Origin: Caballeronia arvi
Lineage (GTDB): Bacteria; Pseudomonadota; Gammaproteobacteria; Burkholderiales; Burkholderiaceae
Direction: 5' to 3'
NCBI RefSeq assembly: GCF_001544695.2
Contig: NZ_FCOM02000004.1
Location: 1 to 64,000 of the forward strand
Length of the DNA: 64,000 nt
This document shows, in pieces, positions 17,323-26,064 of this stretch (position 1 is its first letter; every line of letters begins with the position of its first letter). Made by a program: the position numbers and the translations under genes. The notes under the pieces are model-generated. The model worked only from the letters and a program-made list of their open reading frames with translations, had not been told where the DNA came from and ran no database searches.

Positions 17323-17368
17323 GCAATGTTATGTATCGTGCGGCATGCGAGATACACTGCGATACAAA
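17323..17368. promoter_or_regulatory. GTATC-rich repeat, copy B, between the thioredoxin and OmpR genes
   Basis: The plus strand reads GCAATGTTATGTATCGTG, ten bases, GATACACTGCGATACAAA, closely matching copy A at 16641-16684. The site lies in the divergent region between the leftward thioredoxin gene and the rightward regulator gene, so it could serve either or both. Confidence 0.55.
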
Positions 17369-17422
17369 AGCCCCGCCGAACCGCGCTATAACGCAGTCAT
17401 CGGTTATCAGCGGGAGCAGGAC

Positions 17423-17566
17423 ATGAAACGCATGCTGGCAGTGCTCGCCTTCCTCGTAGGCGGGATAGCGACGGAAATGGCCCATCCGGTTCAGTGTCTG
17501 CTGGTCAGCCCGAGCCGGGTGCAACTGAAGCGTCAACGACAACGATCCATCGATGGAAACCACTGA
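17423..17566 (+). CDS. Possible small exported peptide ahead of the response regulator
   Basis: A 47-codon frame (MKRMLAVLAFLVGG...) begins with a basic, hydrophobic stretch like a signal sequence and overlaps the start of the response regulator by 14 bases. GGAGCAGG lies just upstream. The rest is basic and has no recognisable motif. It may be translated and couple to the regulator, or be only a leader region. Weak support. Confidence 0.3.
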   Translation: MKRMLAVLAFLVGGIATEMAHPVQCLLVSPSRVQLKRQRQRSIDGNH

Positions 17567-18296
17567 TCACGTATTGATCGTCGACGACGATCGCGGCATT
17601 CGCGAGCTCCTCGCGGAGTACCTCGAAAAGAACGGCATGCGCGTGTCGCTCGCGGCGAACGGCCGGCAGATGCGCGCCGTGCTCGAACAGCAGGGCGCGC
17701 CCGATCTCGTCGTGCTCGATCTGATGCTGCCTGGCGAAGACGGCCTCGTGCTGTGCCGCGAACTGCGCTCGGGCAAGTTCCGCGATGTGCCCGTGCTGAT
17801 GCTCACCGCGCGCAATGAAGAAGCCGATCGCATTCTCGGCCTCGAAATGGGCGCCGACGATTACCTGCCGAAGCCCTTCGCCGTGCGCGAGCTCCTCGCG
17901 CGCATCAAGTCGGTGTTGCGCCGCACGCGCATGCTGCCGCCGGGCATGGAGGTGAGTGAGTCGTCGCAAATGCTCGGCTTCGGTGACTGGCGTCTCGACA
18001 CGACCGCGCGCCATCTGCTCGACGCCGAAGGCACGATGGTCGCGCTCTCGGGCGCGGAATATCGTCTCTTGCGCGTGTTTCTCGACAATGCCCAGCGCGT
18101 GCTCACGCGCGATCAGTTGCTGAATCTGACGCAGGGCCGCCAGGCCGATGCGTTCGACCGCTCCATCGACCTGCTCGTGTCGCGCCTGCGTCAACGTCTG
18201 CGCGATACGGCGCGCGAGCCACGCTACATCAAAACGCTGCGCAGCGAAGGGTATGTGTTCTCGGCCGAGGTCAAACCGATCGAGTCGTCCCAATGA
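17553..18296 (+). CDS. OmpR-family response regulator
   Basis: A 247-residue regulator with a receiver domain (acidic DDD at 11-13, Asp56 in VVLDLMLPGEDG, Lys in LPKPF) and a C-terminal winged helix (LSGAEYRLLRVFLDNAQRVLTRDQLL ... DRSIDLLVSRLRQRL ... IKTLRSEGYVF). It overlaps the kinase gene by four bases (ATGA), so the two are translated together. The repeated GTATC-rich elements around the neighbouring thioredoxin gene are candidate binding sites. The stimulus is unknown; thiol or envelope stress is an inference from the thioredoxin and Ohr neighbours. Confidence 0.92.
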   Translation: METTDHVLIVDDDRGIRELLAEYLEKNGMRVSLAANGRQMRAVLEQQGAPDLVVLDLMLPGEDGLVLCRELRSGKFRDVPVLMLTARNEEADRILGLEMGADDYLPKPFAVRELLARIKSVLRRTRMLPPGMEVSESSQMLGFGDWRLDTTARHLLDAEGTMVALSGAEYRLLRVFLDNAQRVLTRDQLLNLTQGRQADAFDRSIDLLVSRLRQRLRDTAREPRYIKTLRSEGYVFSAEVKPIESSQ

Positions 18297-19624
18297 GCAC
18301 GGTTTCATCGACTCCGTTGCTGCACTGGCCGCGCACGCTGTTTGCGCGGCTTGCGCTGATCCTCGTCGTCGGACTGGCGCTTGCGCAGACCTTCTCGTTC
18401 CTGCTGACGATGCGCGAACGCGACGAATCGATGACCAACGTCATGGTGGGTTACGTCGAGCGCGAGGTCGCGAGCTCGGTCGCGCTGCTCGATCATCTGC
18501 CGCCAGCCGAACGCGCCGCATGGCTGCCGCGGCTCGCGCGGCGCAGCTATGAATTCATTCTCGGACCGGGCGACACGAACGGTGCGCCGCCCGACGCCGC
18601 GCTCTCGGAACGCTTCGCGCGCTCGATCAGCGATGGCATCGGCAAGCGCTATCCGGTGACCGTCAACGCGATGCCCGGCCACAAGGAACGCTTTCAGGTG
18701 CATCTGAAGCTGTCGGACGGCTCGCCGCTCACCATCGACATGCGTCCGATGGTCGGCACGCCGCTATCCACGTGGCTGCCGCTGGTTCTCGTGCTGCAAC
18801 TGATCGTGCTCGGCGCGTGCTGCTGGCTCGCGGTGCGCCTCGCCACCGGCCCGCTCAAGCAGCTTGCGAGCGCCGCGGACACGCTCGGCCCCGATCTCAA
18901 GGCCGAGCGCCTGCCGGAATCCGGACCGGAGGAAGTCGCGCGCGCCGCGAAGGCGTTCAACGCGATGCAGGACCGCGTCTCGCTGTACATGACGCAGCGC
19001 ATGCAGATTCTCGCGGCGATCACGCACGATCTGCAGACGCCGATCACGCGCATGCGCCTGCGCGTTGACACGATGGACGACGAAACGGCGGGCGCGAAGC
19101 TCCAGCAGGACTTGAAGGAGATGGAATCGCTCGTGAAGGAAGGCGTCACGTATGCGCGCACGCTGCACGGCACGAACGAAGCGCCGCGGCGCATCGATGC
19201 GGATGCGCTCTTCGAAAGCATCGTCGACGATTATCTCGATGCCGGCCAAAGCGTAACGCTCACCGGCAGCATCGGCGGGGCGCTGATGGCGCCTCCGCAG
19301 GCGCTCAAACGCGTGGTGGGTAATCTCGTCGATAACGCGATCAAGTATGCGGGCGCGGCGGAAATCGAAGTCGCTTCCCGCGCCGATGGCCGCGCCGTGA
19401 TCGCCGTGCTCGATCGCGGACCGGGCATTCCCGCCGAATCGCTGGAGGCGGTGTTCGAGCCGTTCGTGCGGCTCGAAGGCTCGCGCAACCGGCAAACCGG
19501 TGGCACGGGGCTGGGTCTCGCGATCGCACGGCAGCTCACGCTCGCGATGGACGCGTCCCTCACGCTACATCAGCGCGAAGGCGGCGGGCTGGAAGCACGG
19601 CTCGTGCTGAAGAAAGCCGCATAA
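18293..19624 (+). CDS. Sensor histidine kinase, partner of the OmpR regulator
   Basis: A 443-residue inner-membrane kinase. Two membrane segments (about 18-38 and 160-182) enclose a periplasmic loop of about 120 residues. A HAMP region follows, then the H-box with His245 in AAITHDLQTPITRMRLR, the N-box VVGNLVDNAIKYAG, and the G boxes DRGPGIP and GTGLGLAIARQL. Its start overlaps the regulator stop, which identifies it as the cognate partner. The periplasmic loop has no recognised ligand domain. Confidence 0.92.
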   Translation: MSTVSSTPLLHWPRTLFARLALILVVGLALAQTFSFLLTMRERDESMTNVMVGYVEREVASSVALLDHLPPAERAAWLPRLARRSYEFILGPGDTNGAPPDAALSERFARSISDGIGKRYPVTVNAMPGHKERFQVHLKLSDGSPLTIDMRPMVGTPLSTWLPLVLVLQLIVLGACCWLAVRLATGPLKQLASAADTLGPDLKAERLPESGPEEVARAAKAFNAMQDRVSLYMTQRMQILAAITHDLQTPITRMRLRVDTMDDETAGAKLQQDLKEMESLVKEGVTYARTLHGTNEAPRRIDADALFESIVDDYLDAGQSVTLTGSIGGALMAPPQALKRVVGNLVDNAIKYAGAAEIEVASRADGRAVIAVLDRGPGIPAESLEAVFEPFVRLEGSRNRQTGGTGLGLAIARQLTLAMDASLTLHQREGGGLEARLVLKKAA

Positions 19625-19931
19625 ATACGATGTCCGATATCTGCACGCCACACGCGGCGTACACGTAACTCCCTGCTTGACGTTCAACCGGCAACTCCGC
19701 TAACGTTTGCTGCACGACGCGCGGACCCACGCGCGCATCAGAACATTGCTGGAGACGCCATGCCCCGCCGCGCTCAAGTCATACGACGTCGTTTGTTTAT
19801 CCAGTATCGCCTCGCGCAACCGCCGCGCTGAGGCCTTTCCCTTTTCTCCGCTTCGAAGTCAGGCCGGACGTTTCCACGTCCGCGCACTCGCACGCATCCA
19901 GAACCAGAAATCCGTATCAGGAGACATTTCG
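19625..19931. other. Intergenic region upstream of the polygalacturonase
   Basis: About 300 bases with no supported gene. A reading frame joined to the polygalacturonase can be extended back to 19707, but that part lacks a ribosome site and lies before a clear Tat-type N-terminus. No strong promoter or operator repeat was seen. Confidence 0.4.
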
Positions 19932-21941
19932 ATGAAGCAACCGAAACACGCATCGGCTGTGCGCTCTGCCGCGCGCCGCACCTTCGTGAAATTCGCGGGC
20001 ATTTCGGCGGGCGCACCGCTCATCGGCGCGATGGGAACGCTCGGCGCGCTGGCCGGCTGCGGCGGCCACGACGACAACTCCGGCTCCGGCACGACACCGC
20101 CGCCCGCCGCGCAAGATCCGATCTGGGGCCCGTCCGGTTCGGCGACGCAGATCGTCAACGCGCTGCAAAGCGTATCGACATCGATGTTCCCGAGCCGCCA
20201 GTTCCCCGTCACCGATTACGGCGCGAAACCCTGCGCCGTCGTCGCGGTGGCGAATCCGTACACCGATCCGGCCAAATCGCCGCTTTCCACCGGCGCGGAC
20301 CAGACCAACGCGCCCGCCTCGTTCGATTCGCGCCCGGCATTTCTCGCGGCCATCGCGGCTTGCAGCGCGGCGGGCGGCGGCCATGTCGTCGTGCCGGCGG
20401 GAACGTGGTATTGCGCGGGCCCGATCGTGCTGCTGTCGAACGTCGACTTTCACCTGAGCGCGAACTGCACGATCTACTTCAGCCCGAATCCCGCCGACTA
20501 CGCGAAGGACGGCCCCATCGATTGCGGCCCGAACGGCAAGCTCTTCTACAGCCGCTGGCAGGCGAACGATTGCCTGAACTACGGCCCGCCGGTCTACGCG
20601 CGCAACCAGAAGAACATCGCGGTCACGGGCGAAGGCGACACCTCCGTGCTCAACGGCCAGGCGATGACGCCCTTCGCCGGCAGCGGCAACACGGCCACGT
20701 GCTGGTGGACATGGAAAGGCAATAACGGCGTGTACGGCTGCGTGAACGCATCGACGCCGTCGCAGGCATCGCTCAATCCGAACAACGTCGATCTGAAAGC
20801 GGCCGTGCCCGGCATCGCCGATGCGCTCTACGCCAAGCTCACCGATCCCGCCACGCCCTGGCAGCAGGATCAGAACTATCTGCCCGCGCTATCCGAGGCG
20901 GGCGTCGCGATCGAGAAGCGCATCTTCGGCATCGGTCATTATTTGCGGCCCTGCATGGTGGAATTCATCGGCTGCACGAATGTGCTGATGGAAAGCTATC
21001 GCACGAACAACACGCCGTTCTGGCAGCATCATCCGACCGATTGCCAGAATGTCGTGATGCGCAGCGTGACCGTCGACAGTATCGGCCCGAACAACGATGG
21101 CTTCGACCCCGACGCATGCAACACGGTGCTGTGCGAGAACGTCACGTTCAATACCGGCGACGACTGCATCGCGATCAAGTCGGGCAAGGATCTCGACACG
21201 CAGTACGGCCCGGCGCAGAACCACGTCATCCAGAACTGCACGATGAACAGCGGCCACGGCGGCATCACGCTCGGCAGCGAAATGGGCGGTGGCGTGCAGA
21301 AAATCTATGCGCGCAATCTGCAGATGCTCAACAAGTTCTGGGCGACGAATTCGCTGAACATCGCGATTCGCATCAAGACGAACATGAACCGCGGCGGCTT
21401 CGTGAAGGATTTCTACGTGGACAACGTGACGCTGCCCAATGGCGTGAGTCTCACGCCTTCGGGCTACGGCACCAGCCTGCTCGCGGGCAGTCCGATCAAC
21501 GCGACGGTGCCGCTCGGCGTGGTGACGGCCAGCGCGGCGAATCCATCGGCGGCGCAGGGCGGCATCATCACGTTCGATTGCGATTATCAGCCGTCGAAGG
21601 ACGCGATCCGCACGCGGCCCGCGCTCGTGCAGAACGTGAATATCTCGAACGTGAAGGCGAGCAATGTGATGCTGAACGGCGCAACCGGATCGTGCTTCCA
21701 GGCGATCGTCGCGCAAGGGCCGGTCGCGTTCGACTACAACGGCCCCGCCCCCACGCCCGCGATTCCCGCGATCACCGGCGTCACGATCACCGATTGCGAT
21801 TTCGGCTCGCCGGTCGCGGCCGGCCCCGCGTCGGCCACCGCGCCCGGCCCGATCTACGCCTACAACGTGCACGACATCACGTTGAAGAACACGGTGATCG
21901 CCGGCGTCGCGATGAACACGACGGTCAGCGACGCGCGCTGA
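19932..21941 (+). CDS. Exported polygalacturonase, glycoside hydrolase family 28
   Basis: The 669-residue enzyme should hydrolyse alpha-1,4-galacturonan in pectin. All GH28 catalytic segments are present: NNDGFDP (near residue 389, equivalent to the family NTDG), GDDC (about 409), GHGG (about 440) and RIKTN (about 479). The N-terminus has a twin-arginine motif RRTFVKF followed by a hydrophobic segment and LAGCGG, which suggests Tat export and lipid attachment. It is longer than most bacterial GH28 enzymes, with extra loops around residues 230-320. GGAG precedes the ATG at 19932. No other pectin gene is adjacent, but sugar-acid catabolic genes lie about 25 kb away. Confidence 0.88.
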   Translation: MKQPKHASAVRSAARRTFVKFAGISAGAPLIGAMGTLGALAGCGGHDDNSGSGTTPPPAAQDPIWGPSGSATQIVNALQSVSTSMFPSRQFPVTDYGAKPCAVVAVANPYTDPAKSPLSTGADQTNAPASFDSRPAFLAAIAACSAAGGGHVVVPAGTWYCAGPIVLLSNVDFHLSANCTIYFSPNPADYAKDGPIDCGPNGKLFYSRWQANDCLNYGPPVYARNQKNIAVTGEGDTSVLNGQAMTPFAGSGNTATCWWTWKGNNGVYGCVNASTPSQASLNPNNVDLKAAVPGIADALYAKLTDPATPWQQDQNYLPALSEAGVAIEKRIFGIGHYLRPCMVEFIGCTNVLMESYRTNNTPFWQHHPTDCQNVVMRSVTVDSIGPNNDGFDPDACNTVLCENVTFNTGDDCIAIKSGKDLDTQYGPAQNHVIQNCTMNSGHGGITLGSEMGGGVQKIYARNLQMLNKFWATNSLNIAIRIKTNMNRGGFVKDFYVDNVTLPNGVSLTPSGYGTSLLAGSPINATVPLGVVTASAANPSAAQGGIITFDCDYQPSKDAIRTRPALVQNVNISNVKASNVMLNGATGSCFQAIVAQGPVAFDYNGPAPTPAIPAITGVTITDCDFGSPVAAGPASATAPGPIYAYNVHDITLKNTVIAGVAMNTTVSDAR

Positions 21942-21956
21942 TTCGTCGTGTGTGCG

Positions 21957-23273
21957 TCAGCCGTTCTCGGGGCGCGCCGGCTGACGCCTGGCGCCGGTCG
22001 TGTGACGCAGCGTCTTGACCTGATCGACCGTCACCGCCGGTGCGCGATTGCCCCAGCTCGAACGCACGAAGGTCAGCACATCGGCGACATCGCGGTCGGT
22101 CAGGCGGTCCGCGAAGCCGGGCATGCCGTAGTGCGTCGGCGCGGCCTTCGTCCACGGCATCTGACCGCCCTTCAGCACCAGCGTGATGAGCGAGCTCGGA
22201 TCGTCCGAATTCACCACCGTGTTCAGCGCGAGCCGCGGGAACGTGCCGCCGTAACCCGCGCCGCTCGTGCGATGGCACGCCGCGCAGTTGTCGATATACG
22301 TCAGCGCGCCGTTGCTCGTGTCGGCTCCGTCACGCAGCCTGAGCGCGGCGGCATCGTCGGGCTTGAGCGCCGGTTCCGCTGCGCGCACGGGCGACAGCGT
22401 CTTCAGATAAAGCGCGATCGATCCGAGGTCCGCGTCGCTCATGTGCTGCGTGCTGTCCTGAACCACGTCCCTCATGCCGCCGAACGCGGCCGAGTGCGCG
22501 GTGCGCCCGCTCTTCAGGAAGGCCGCGATGTCCGCCTCGCTCCATGCGCCGAGACCGTCCTTCGTGTCGCCGCGCAGGCTTTTCGCGAGATAGCCGTCGA
22601 CCGTGCCGCCCGACAGATATAGCGGGCTCGCGTCGGTCAGCGCCTTTTCCTGCAAGCCGATGCCGCGCGGCGTATGGCATGCGCCGCAATGTCCGAGCCC
22701 TTCGACGAGATAGCGCCCGCGCGCGGCGGAGTGATCGGCGAGCGGTGTGTCGTCCGCGACGGGCGCCGGCGCGAACAACATGCGCCAGAAGCGCAGCGGC
22801 CAGCGCATCGAGAGCGGCCACGGAATATCGGTCGCACGATTGGGCTGCGAAACCGGCTGCACGCCGTTCATGAAATACGCGTAGAGCGCTTTCACGTCGG
22901 ATGGCTTGACCTTCGCATACGATGCGTAGGGCATCGCGGGATAGAGCGTCGAGCCGTCCTTCGCGATGCCCTGACGCACCGCGCGATCGAAGTCCTCGAG
23001 CGTGTAAGCGCCGATGCCCGTTTCCTTGTCCGGCGTGATGTTGCCCGAATAGATCGTGCCGACCGGCGACGCAATGCCGAGCCCGCCCGCGAACGGCTTG
23101 CCGCCCTTCGTCGTGTGGCACGCGGCGCAATCGCCGACGCTTGCGAGATAGCGCCCGCGTTCGATCAGTTGCGCATCCGTGCTGCCCGATGCAATCGCAT
23201 CATGCGTGAACGACGCACCCGCGACGATCAGCGCCGACATCAACGCGGTCGTGAGTTTCTTGAATATCATCAC
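21957..23273 (-). CDS. Triheme cytochrome c subunit of a membrane-bound dehydrogenase
   Basis: A 438-residue exported cytochrome with a signal peptide (about 1-29) and three c-type heme sites: CAACH at 49-53, CGACH near residue 200 and CAACH near 335. This triheme arrangement is that of the electron-transfer subunit of gluconate-, alcohol- and sorbitol-type dehydrogenases, which pass electrons to ubiquinone at the outer face of the inner membrane. It lies directly downstream of the flavoprotein and small subunit genes (7-base gap) and is certainly part of the same operon. Confidence 0.9.
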   Translation of the reverse strand: MMIFKKLTTALMSALIVAGASFTHDAIASGSTDAQLIERGRYLASVGDCAACHTTKGGKPFAGGLGIASPVGTIYSGNITPDKETGIGAYTLEDFDRAVRQGIAKDGSTLYPAMPYASYAKVKPSDVKALYAYFMNGVQPVSQPNRATDIPWPLSMRWPLRFWRMLFAPAPVADDTPLADHSAARGRYLVEGLGHCGACHTPRGIGLQEKALTDASPLYLSGGTVDGYLAKSLRGDTKDGLGAWSEADIAAFLKSGRTAHSAAFGGMRDVVQDSTQHMSDADLGSIALYLKTLSPVRAAEPALKPDDAAALRLRDGADTSNGALTYIDNCAACHRTSGAGYGGTFPRLALNTVVNSDDPSSLITLVLKGGQMPWTKAAPTHYGMPGFADRLTDRDVADVLTFVRSSWGNRAPAVTVDQVKTLRHTTGARRQPARPENG

Positions 23274-23280
23274 CGTCTCC

Positions 23281-25056
23281 TCAAGCCTGCACCAGCGGAG
23301 CCGGCTGCTTCAGATACTGTTCGCGGATCGCCTTTGCCGTGTGGAAGGCGAGCGCGGCCACGACGCCCGTCGGGTTGTAGCCCATGTTCTGCGGGAACGC
23401 GGACGCGCCCGTCACGAACACGTTATGCACGTCCCAGCTCTGCAGATACTTGTTCACGACGCTCGTTTGCGGCGACGAACCCATCACCGCGCCGCCCGTC
23501 GTGTGCGTCGACTGATAGGCGCGCGTGTCGTAGTGCTCGCCCTTCTTGCGGATCGCCTTGAAATACGCTTCGGGCTTCATCGCCTTCGCGACGCTTTCCA
23601 TGCGATCGCCCATGTAGCCGAGCATCGCGTATTCGTTGTCGTGCCAGTCGAAGGTCATGCGCAAGAGCGGCAAACCGTGCGCGTCGCGATACGTCGGGTC
23701 GAGATCGAGACAGGCATCGCGATACGGCATCACCGAGCCGGAAATGCCGATGGTCATGTAGCGCTGATACGCATCGGCCACGCCGTCTTTCCACTTGCTG
23801 CCCCATGCGGGCGTGCCGGGCACCGTGGGCGTCATGCTGATCGGGCGTCCGCCGTACATCACCTGGCGAATGCTCGCGCCGCCGAGGAAACCGAGCGGGC
23901 CGTGATCGAACTGACCGCCGTTCAGATCGTCCATCGCGACGCCGCCCGCGCCCGTGCCGATGAACGGATTGAGTTGCGTGCCTTTCGGCAGCAGCACGTT
24001 GATGCCGCCGTTCATCTGATACGCATAGTTGCGCCCGACGACGCCCTCACCCGTCTTCGGGTCGTACGGCTTGCCGATGCCCGACAGCAGCAGCAGACGC
24101 ACGTTGTGCATCTGAAACGCCGCGACGATCACGATATCGGCGGGCTGTATGACTTCGCGGCCTTGTGCGTCGATATAACTGACGCCCGTGGCGCGCTTCT
24201 TGTCGGAATCGAGCAGTACCTTGGTCACGTAGGCATTCGTGCGCAGTTCGAAGTTGGGCTTCTTCAGCAGCACCGGCAGGATGGTGGTCTGCGGCGACGC
24301 CTTCGAGTACATGTAGCAGCCGAACTGTTCGCAGAACCCGCAGAAGTTGCACGGCCCGAGGCGCACGCCATACGGATTCGTGTACGGCTCGGACGCATTC
24401 GCCGCCGGCGCCGGATACGGATTGAAACCCGCTTCGCGCGCGGCTTTCTCGAAGAGTTGCGCGGAGAGCGAGTTCCTCAGCGGCGCGGTCGGATACTCGC
24501 TGCTGCGATGCCCTTCGAGCGGATTGCCGCCCGGCTGGATCGTACCGTTGAGATTGCCCGCCTTGCCCGATGTGCCGAACACTTTCTCGGCGAACGCGAA
24601 GTGCGGTTCGAGCTCGTCGTAGGTCACGCCGAAGTCCTGAACCGTCATGCCTTCGGGAATGAACTTCTTGCCGTAGCGCTCTTCGTAGTGCGAACGCAGC
24701 TTCAACTCTTCCGGCAGGACGCGGTAGTGCATGCCGTTCCAGTGAAAACCCGCGCCGCCCACGCCATTGCCGAGCAGGAAGGAACCATGCTGCCGATACG
24801 GCACGGCCAGATCGTCCACGCCGTGACGGATCGTGACCGTTTCGTTGGCCAGATGCTGAAACAGCTTGCCGCGGCGCACGTGGGCCAGCTCGTCGATGAC
24901 TTTGGGATACTCCGCGTCCGTCGGCGTGTCGCGCATTGCGCCGCGTTCGAGCGCGACGACATCGAGACCCGCATCGGTGAGTTCCTGACCCAGAATCGCG
25001 CCGGTCCAGCCGAAACCCACGATCACGCAATCGACTTTTTTCTTTTGAATCGCCAT
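23281..25056 (-). CDS. GMC-family FAD dehydrogenase, gluconate 2-dehydrogenase-like large subunit
   Basis: A 591-residue flavoprotein with an N-terminal FAD-binding motif VIVGFGWTGAILG, the GMC signature region GNGVGGAGFHWNG, and a C-terminal catalytic region with His (STHTTGGAVMG) and NMGYNPTGVVAALAF. A cysteine cluster C-x2-C-x2-C-x4-C in the segment GPCNFCGFCEQFGC suggests an iron-sulfur cluster, as known for FAD-dependent glucose and gluconate dehydrogenases. The enzyme lacks its own signal peptide and is probably exported by hitch-hiking on the Tat-signal-bearing small subunit. The substrate, likely an aldonic acid or polyol, cannot be fixed. Confidence 0.88.
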   Translation of the reverse strand: MAIQKKKVDCVIVGFGWTGAILGQELTDAGLDVVALERGAMRDTPTDAEYPKVIDELAHVRRGKLFQHLANETVTIRHGVDDLAVPYRQHGSFLLGNGVGGAGFHWNGMHYRVLPEELKLRSHYEERYGKKFIPEGMTVQDFGVTYDELEPHFAFAEKVFGTSGKAGNLNGTIQPGGNPLEGHRSSEYPTAPLRNSLSAQLFEKAAREAGFNPYPAPAANASEPYTNPYGVRLGPCNFCGFCEQFGCYMYSKASPQTTILPVLLKKPNFELRTNAYVTKVLLDSDKKRATGVSYIDAQGREVIQPADIVIVAAFQMHNVRLLLLSGIGKPYDPKTGEGVVGRNYAYQMNGGINVLLPKGTQLNPFIGTGAGGVAMDDLNGGQFDHGPLGFLGGASIRQVMYGGRPISMTPTVPGTPAWGSKWKDGVADAYQRYMTIGISGSVMPYRDACLDLDPTYRDAHGLPLLRMTFDWHDNEYAMLGYMGDRMESVAKAMKPEAYFKAIRKKGEHYDTRAYQSTHTTGGAVMGSSPQTSVVNKYLQSWDVHNVFVTGASAFPQNMGYNPTGVVAALAFHTAKAIREQYLKQPAPLVQA

Positions 25057-25059
25057 GAC

Positions 25060-25785
25060 TTACCCCCGCCTTCCGTCGATCGATACCGGGCCATACGGAT
25101 ATTTCTCGCCCGGCCGGTCGATCCAGTCCGCGAAATCCGCGCGCGCGCCAGGAAAACCGATCATCTTCCAGCCGGCCATGTCCTTATTGCCGCCGTAAAT
25201 CGGATCGGCGAAAAAGCCTTCCTTTGTGTTCGTGAGCAAATACGAGAAGAAGGTTTGCGCGGGCAGCGCGTCGAATTCGGTCTTGCCGTGCTCCAGTTGC
25301 GCGAGCACGGCTTCCTGCGTGGCGATATCGAGGTCCGCGAAGACTTTGCCGCCGTATTGTTTCTCGCACCAGTCGTTGCATGCCGCGATGCCGAGGCGAT
25401 AGATATCGCGCGGCGTAAGGCTCATCTGATAGCCGAGTTCCGGCGGCAAATCCGTATGGAACGGCCCCTGCATGTACCAGAGCTTGCCGTAGCCGTAAGG
25501 CGTTTCCATTTGCCGGTCGATGAATTCCGGCACGCCTGCCTTCAGCGCCCCCGGACCGTGCCCGTCTTCGGGAATCAGACGATCGACGGCGGCCTGCAAA
25601 AAGCGCCATTCGGACGCGTGGAAATAGACGGGATGATAGTCACGGGAAGGCGATGCGGCTGCCGTTTCCGCCGACTGGCTGCACGCGGTCTGTGTGAGCG
25701 CCGCGCCCGTCACGACGGTCGCAGCCGGCATGATGGCAATGACCTGCCGCAGGAAGCGGCGGCGCGGCTCCTGATTATTCGACAT
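25060..25785 (-). CDS. Gluconate 2-dehydrogenase subunit 3 family protein
   Basis: The 241-residue small subunit has a Tat-type leader with PRRRFLRQV followed by a hydrophobic stretch ending in a cysteine (TQTACSQ). The mature part holds the family's helical region (LQAAVDRLIPEDGHGPGALKAGVPEFIDRQ). In gluconate dehydrogenases this subunit carries the flavoprotein across the membrane. It is first in the operon, three bases ahead of the GMC gene, with the triheme cytochrome last. Confidence 0.88.
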   Translation of the reverse strand: MSNNQEPRRRFLRQVIAIMPAATVVTGAALTQTACSQSAETAAASPSRDYHPVYFHASEWRFLQAAVDRLIPEDGHGPGALKAGVPEFIDRQMETPYGYGKLWYMQGPFHTDLPPELGYQMSLTPRDIYRLGIAACNDWCEKQYGGKVFADLDIATQEAVLAQLEHGKTEFDALPAQTFFSYLLTNTKEGFFADPIYGGNKDMAGWKMIGFPGARADFADWIDRPGEKYPYGPVSIDGRRG

Positions 25786-26064
25786 ATTGACTGACTCGTT
25801 CGATTAGGGATTAATTCGATTAGTAATTCGAATTTATTTCAGCAATGATCGCAATTCGGCGCGTGCGAATATTCTCGCCGCGCCATTCGGAAGCAATTGA
25901 AATGCAGTTGCTGGGACAGACCTAAATGAACGAGTATGGCAGCCGGAACCGGACTAAAAGGTTGAAATTTGCAAACGTTGATTACGATTTACGTTTTCGT
26001 CAAGAAAACGGAAAAGCGTTCAAAAGAATTATTCACTTTTCGGCTCGTTGAACCGGATAAGGCT
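25786..26064. other. AT-rich intergenic region ahead of the dehydrogenase operon
   Basis: A 279-base stretch much richer in A and T than its surroundings. Close to the dehydrogenase start it holds a repeated TTCGATTAG (near 25799 and 25816) and the palindrome AATTCGAATT. Further right, CGTTTTC and GAAAACG form a seven-base stem near 25992-26010 without a T run. It should contain the leftward promoter of the dehydrogenase operon and the 3' end region of the GT2 gene. Confidence 0.45.

Noticed and set aside
19707-19931. Longer N-terminus of the polygalacturonase
   Set aside because: The added 75 residues have no ribosome site and would bury the Tat-like signal; the ATG at 19932 has GGAG upstream.
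23179-25794. An 871-codon rightward open frame opposite the GMC dehydrogenase operon
   Set aside because: It is antisense to three well-supported genes, has no recognisable motif and a composition of Arg, His, Ala and Val typical of the reverse frame of GC-rich coding DNA.
25992-26010. CGTTTTC/GAAAACG hairpin as a terminator of the GT2 gene
   Set aside because: Stem is AT-rich and short, with no T run in the leftward direction.
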